A stretch of 7,278 nucleotides of DNA from an uncultured Eubacteriales bacterium (lineage in GTDB: Bacteria > Bacillota > Clostridia > Oscillospirales > CAG-272). Of the stretch, positions 5,974 to 7,278 are shown one piece after another (position 1 is the first letter of the stretch; each line of letters opens with the position of its first letter). Position numbers and translations under genes: made by a program. Below the pieces are notes generated by a model. That model did no database searches and had not been told where the DNA came from. It was given only the letters and a program-made list of their open reading frames with translations. The stretch spans positions 1 to 7,278 of the forward strand of contig USMO01000083.1 in the NCBI GenBank assembly GCA_900555785.1, read 5' to 3'.

Positions 5974-6082
5974 AACTTTCCTGAGCCGGGGGTTGTATAC
6001 AGCGCTTCTGAACTTTCCGTGCTGCAAAGCAAGACGCGGTGCGGTTAAGGGGGCGCGGGACAAACCCCGGCTCAGGAAAGTT
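5974..6082. repeat. 109-bp element with 23-bp inverted ends, MITE- or REP-like
   Basis: The left arm (5974-5996) and right arm (6060-6082) are complementary at 22 of 23 positions; the first 18 pairs, from AACTTTCC inward to the CCGGGG core, are perfect, and the single mismatch is at position 19. The 63-base interior has another GAACTTTCC (6010-6018) and a small hairpin TGCT-GCAA-AGCA (6020-6031). There is no open frame of note and no clear target-site duplication directly outside the arms. The near-perfect long arms fit a non-autonomous mobile or REP-type element; a structured RNA or a long bidirectional transcript barrier are alternatives. Confidence 0.65.
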
Positions 6083-6110
6083 TTGGTGGCTGGGGCAGTT
6101 CGGAATTTAT

Positions 6111-6160
6111 AAAAAGAGCGGCCATCGCACTCGTTTGGTGGGCGGTAACCGCTACTTTTT
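6111..6160. terminator. Possible bidirectional terminator
   Basis: AAAAAGAGCGG (6111-6121) pairs with CCGCTACTTTTT (6149-6160) with one bulged base, giving 11 pairs with an A-run on one side and a T-run on the other, as in bidirectional intrinsic terminators. The loop of 27 bases is long for this role. A competing small palindrome GCGGT-A-ACCGC (6142-6152) lies inside. It is well placed to end the gal transcript before the RpiR-type gene. Confidence 0.35.
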
Positions 6161-6182
6161 GGAAAATGTAAGGAAAAATTGC

Positions 6183-6206
6183 AAAACCGGTTGACAAACC
6201 GGTTTT
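6183..6206. promoter_or_regulatory. Symmetric operator-like palindrome over the -35 box
   Basis: AAAACCGGTT (6183-6192) and AACCGGTTTT (6197-6206) are perfect inverted arms around GACA. Each arm also contains the 8-bp palindrome AACCGGTT, so the site can be read as two equal half-sites 12 bases apart. It covers the -35 box of the next promoter, the expected place for a repressor, probably the RpiR-family protein encoded 90 bases downstream (inference). Because seven T follow the stem (6203-6209), it could also act as an intrinsic terminator for transcription arriving from galM. Confidence 0.6.
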
Positions 6207-6219
6207 TTTGGTGTATAAT
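6191..6219 (+). promoter_or_regulatory. Consensus sigma-A promoter of the RpiR-family gene
   Basis: TTGACA (6191-6196) and TATAAT (6214-6219) are both perfect matches with a 17-base spacer. The predicted start is near 6226, giving a leader of about 70 bases. The spacer contains a run of seven T (6203-6209). Confidence 0.85.
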
Positions 6220-6239
6220 TATTTGTATTTGCAGGAATG

Positions 6240-6256
6240 CGCGGCAGAGTGCCGCG
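6240..6256 (+). promoter_or_regulatory. Leader hairpin of the RpiR-family transcript
   Basis: CGCGGCA (6240-6246), loop GAG, TGCCGCG (6250-6256): a perfect GC-rich 7-bp stem about 14 bases after the predicted transcript start. It sits well upstream of the ribosome site, so it would not block translation directly; an mRNA-stabilising 5' hairpin is the simplest reading. Confidence 0.5.
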
Positions 6257-6295
6257 ACGATCACTACCGAATACCGGAAAGGGAACAGACAAAGC

Positions 6296-7159
6296 ATGAG
6301 CGGCGATTTGTTGAAATTGATTGAGGAGGGAATGCCGACTTTCTCCAAGGGGCAGAAACGCATTGCGGAATATGTCCTGAAGCACTACGACAAGGCGGCT
6401 TACCTGACGGCGTCGCGCCTGAGCACGCTGGTTGGCGTATCGGAATCCACGGTGGTCCGGTTTGCCATTGAGCTGGGATTTGAGGGATACCCGGAGTTTC
6501 AGCACTCCCTGAAAGAGTTGATCCGCACCCGGCTGACTTCCTTCCAAAGAATGGAGGTTACCGACCAGATTATCGGTGACGGAAACGTGCTGGAAAAGGT
6601 CCTGCTTTCCGACGCGGAACGCATTCGCAGGACGTATGACGAGATCGACCGTGCCGCATTTGATGAAGCCGTGAACCGGATTATCCGGGCGAAGACCATT
6701 TACATCCTGGGCGTTCGGTCGTCCTCCTATCTGGCGGGATTTCTGAACCACAGCTTCCGCATGATTTTTGATAATGTCCGTTTGGTGCAGACCACCTCGT
6801 CCAGCGATCTGTTTGAGCAGATTATGCGCATCGGCGAGGGGGATGTGATGATTGCCATCAGCTTTCCGCGTTACTCCAAGCGCGTGATCAACGCGGTGGA
6901 ATATGCCAGAAAGCAGCAGGCGAACATTGTGGCGCTGACCGACAGCCGGCAGTCGCCGCTGGCTGTATATGCCGACCAGCTGCTTGCAGCGCAAAGCGAC
7001 ATGGCGTCCTTTGTCGATTCGCTTGCCGCACCGTTGAGCATCATCAACGCGTTGATTGTGGCGGTGTCCCGGCGCAAGAAGGAGGAGCTTTCCAAGCGCC
7101 TGCAGGAGCTGGAAGCCATCTGGGACCATTACGATGTCTACGACAAGAAAAACTCCTGA
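6296..7159 (+). CDS. RpiR/MurR-family transcriptional regulator (HTH plus SIS domain)
   Basis: A 287-residue sugar-phosphate-responsive DNA-binding regulator, of typical family length. The N-terminal HTH domain spans about residues 1-78 (FSKGQKRIAEYVL at 16-28, recognition region VGVSESTVVRFAIELGFEGYPEF at 46-68). The SIS domain covers about 105-260, with ligand-loop elements ILGVRSSSYLAG (137-148) and AISFPRYSKR (187-196). The SIS domain of this family binds phosphosugars. The start is the ATG at 6296, with AAGGGA at 6279-6284, 11 bases upstream. Longer in-frame starts lie upstream of the predicted transcript start, and the residues they add are not RpiR-like. The gene has its own promoter with a symmetric operator-like site, suggesting autoregulation. 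Its 3' end overlaps the next gene by 26 bases. Whether it also regulates the neighbouring gal genes is unknown; the double AACCGGTT motif is not seen at their promoter. Confidence 0.92.
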   Translation: MSGDLLKLIEEGMPTFSKGQKRIAEYVLKHYDKAAYLTASRLSTLVGVSESTVVRFAIELGFEGYPEFQHSLKELIRTRLTSFQRMEVTDQIIGDGNVLEKVLLSDAERIRRTYDEIDRAAFDEAVNRIIRAKTIYILGVRSSSYLAGFLNHSFRMIFDNVRLVQTTSSSDLFEQIMRIGEGDVMIAISFPRYSKRVINAVEYARKQQANIVALTDSRQSPLAVYADQLLAAQSDMASFVDSLAAPLSIINALIVAVSRRKKEELSKRLQELEAIWDHYDVYDKKNS

Positions 7160-7278
7160 CACATCTGATGTTCTGGTCATCGGCGGCGGTGCTGCGGGCA
7201 TGATGGCTGCCATTGCGGCGGCGGGTGCCGGTGCGGGTGTTGCGCTGCTGGAAAAGAACGACCGGCTGGGCAGGAAAC
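7134..7278 (+). CDS. NAD(P)/FAD-dependent oxidoreductase, BaiN/HI0933-like (partial, N-terminus only)
   Basis: Only the first 48 codons are in the window. From the ATG at 7134 the product has a short polar leader (MSTTRKTPDTSD) and then the dinucleotide-binding motif VLVIGGGAAGMMAAIAAAGAGAGVALLEKNDRLGRK (13-48): GGGAAG binds the FAD pyrophosphate and the Glu in LLEK the ribose. The ending NDRLGRK is characteristic of the HI0933/BaiN flavoprotein family, usually about 400 residues and often next to unrelated housekeeping genes. The start is less certain than the frame: no strong ribosome site precedes 7134, but no better in-frame start codon lies between it and the motif. It overlaps the RpiR-family gene by 26 bases in another frame, implying co-transcription and coupled translation. 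Confidence 0.8.
   Translation, partial: MSTTRKTPDTSDVLVIGGGAAGMMAAIAAAGAGAGVALLEKNDRLGRK

Larger units (their letters stand above)
5860..6295. other. 436-base gene-free region packed with inverted repeats
   Basis: No convincing gene is seen on either strand. From left to right it holds a 13-bp stem enclosing three hairpins (5872-5954), a 109-bp element with 23-bp inverted ends (5974-6082), a terminator-like inverted repeat (6111-6160), and the promoter, operator-like palindrome and leader of the RpiR-type gene (6183-6295). Open frames crossing it on the minus strand lack ribosome sites and recognisable protein features. Confidence 0.7.

Noticed and set aside
5838..6032. Short minus-strand open frame giving a Gly/Ser/Pro-rich peptide
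   Set aside because: It translates the inverted-repeat structures, has no ribosome site, and is best explained as repeat DNA.
6152..7213. 353-codon minus-strand open frame opposite the RpiR-family gene
   Set aside because: Runs through a consensus promoter and two genes on the other strand; no domain is visible.
1..7278. CRISPR array, integrase/transposase gene, phage genes or rRNA
   Set aside because: No regularly spaced direct repeats, no recombinase motifs and no rRNA sequence are visible.

Overview
The window reads as chromosomal DNA of a GC-rich, Gram-positive anaerobe of the class Clostridia, probably an Oscillospiraceae/Ruminococcaceae-type gut bacterium. This rests on GC-rich coding sequence with AT-rich, consensus sigma-A promoters, AGGAGG-type ribosome sites, a lipoprotein-type binding protein, an RpiR regulator and a BaiN/HI0933-type flavoprotein. 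The taxonomic placement is inference.

Layout: (1) Positions 2465 down to 1, minus strand: an operon encoding a Crp/Fnr-type regulator, a lipoprotein substrate-binding protein of the NitT/TauT (NMT1/SsuA-like) type, and a permease cut by the window edge. The promoter is a perfect TTGACA-17-TATAAT. (2) Positions 2466-2696: a divergent intergenic region with one promoter facing each way. (3) Positions 2697-5859, plus strand: a sugar-phosphate nucleotidyltransferase, galE (UDP-glucose 4-epimerase) and galM (aldose 1-epimerase). The gap before galE carries three consecutive hairpins. (4) Positions 5860-6295: a gene-free stretch with two large inverted-repeat structures, a terminator-like inverted repeat and the next promoter. 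(5) Positions 6296-7278, plus strand: an RpiR/SIS-family regulator whose end overlaps the start of a flavoprotein that runs off the window.

How the genes work together: GalM supplies alpha-aldose, GalE interconverts UDP-hexoses, and the nucleotidyltransferase probably makes or breaks an NDP-sugar, so region 3 looks like a hexose to UDP-sugar module. It lacks galK and galT within view. GalE carries Cys at the position of E. coli Tyr299, which predicts that it also acts on UDP-GlcNAc/UDP-GalNAc. The divergent ABC importer takes up an unknown small molecule, and its regulator is the first gene of the same transcript.

I found no clearly new defence, mobile or biosynthetic system. The most unusual material is non-coding: a 109-bp element with 23-bp inverted ends, a neighbouring stem enclosing three hairpins, the hairpin triplet before galE, and a symmetric double AACCGGTT site on the -35 box of the RpiR gene.
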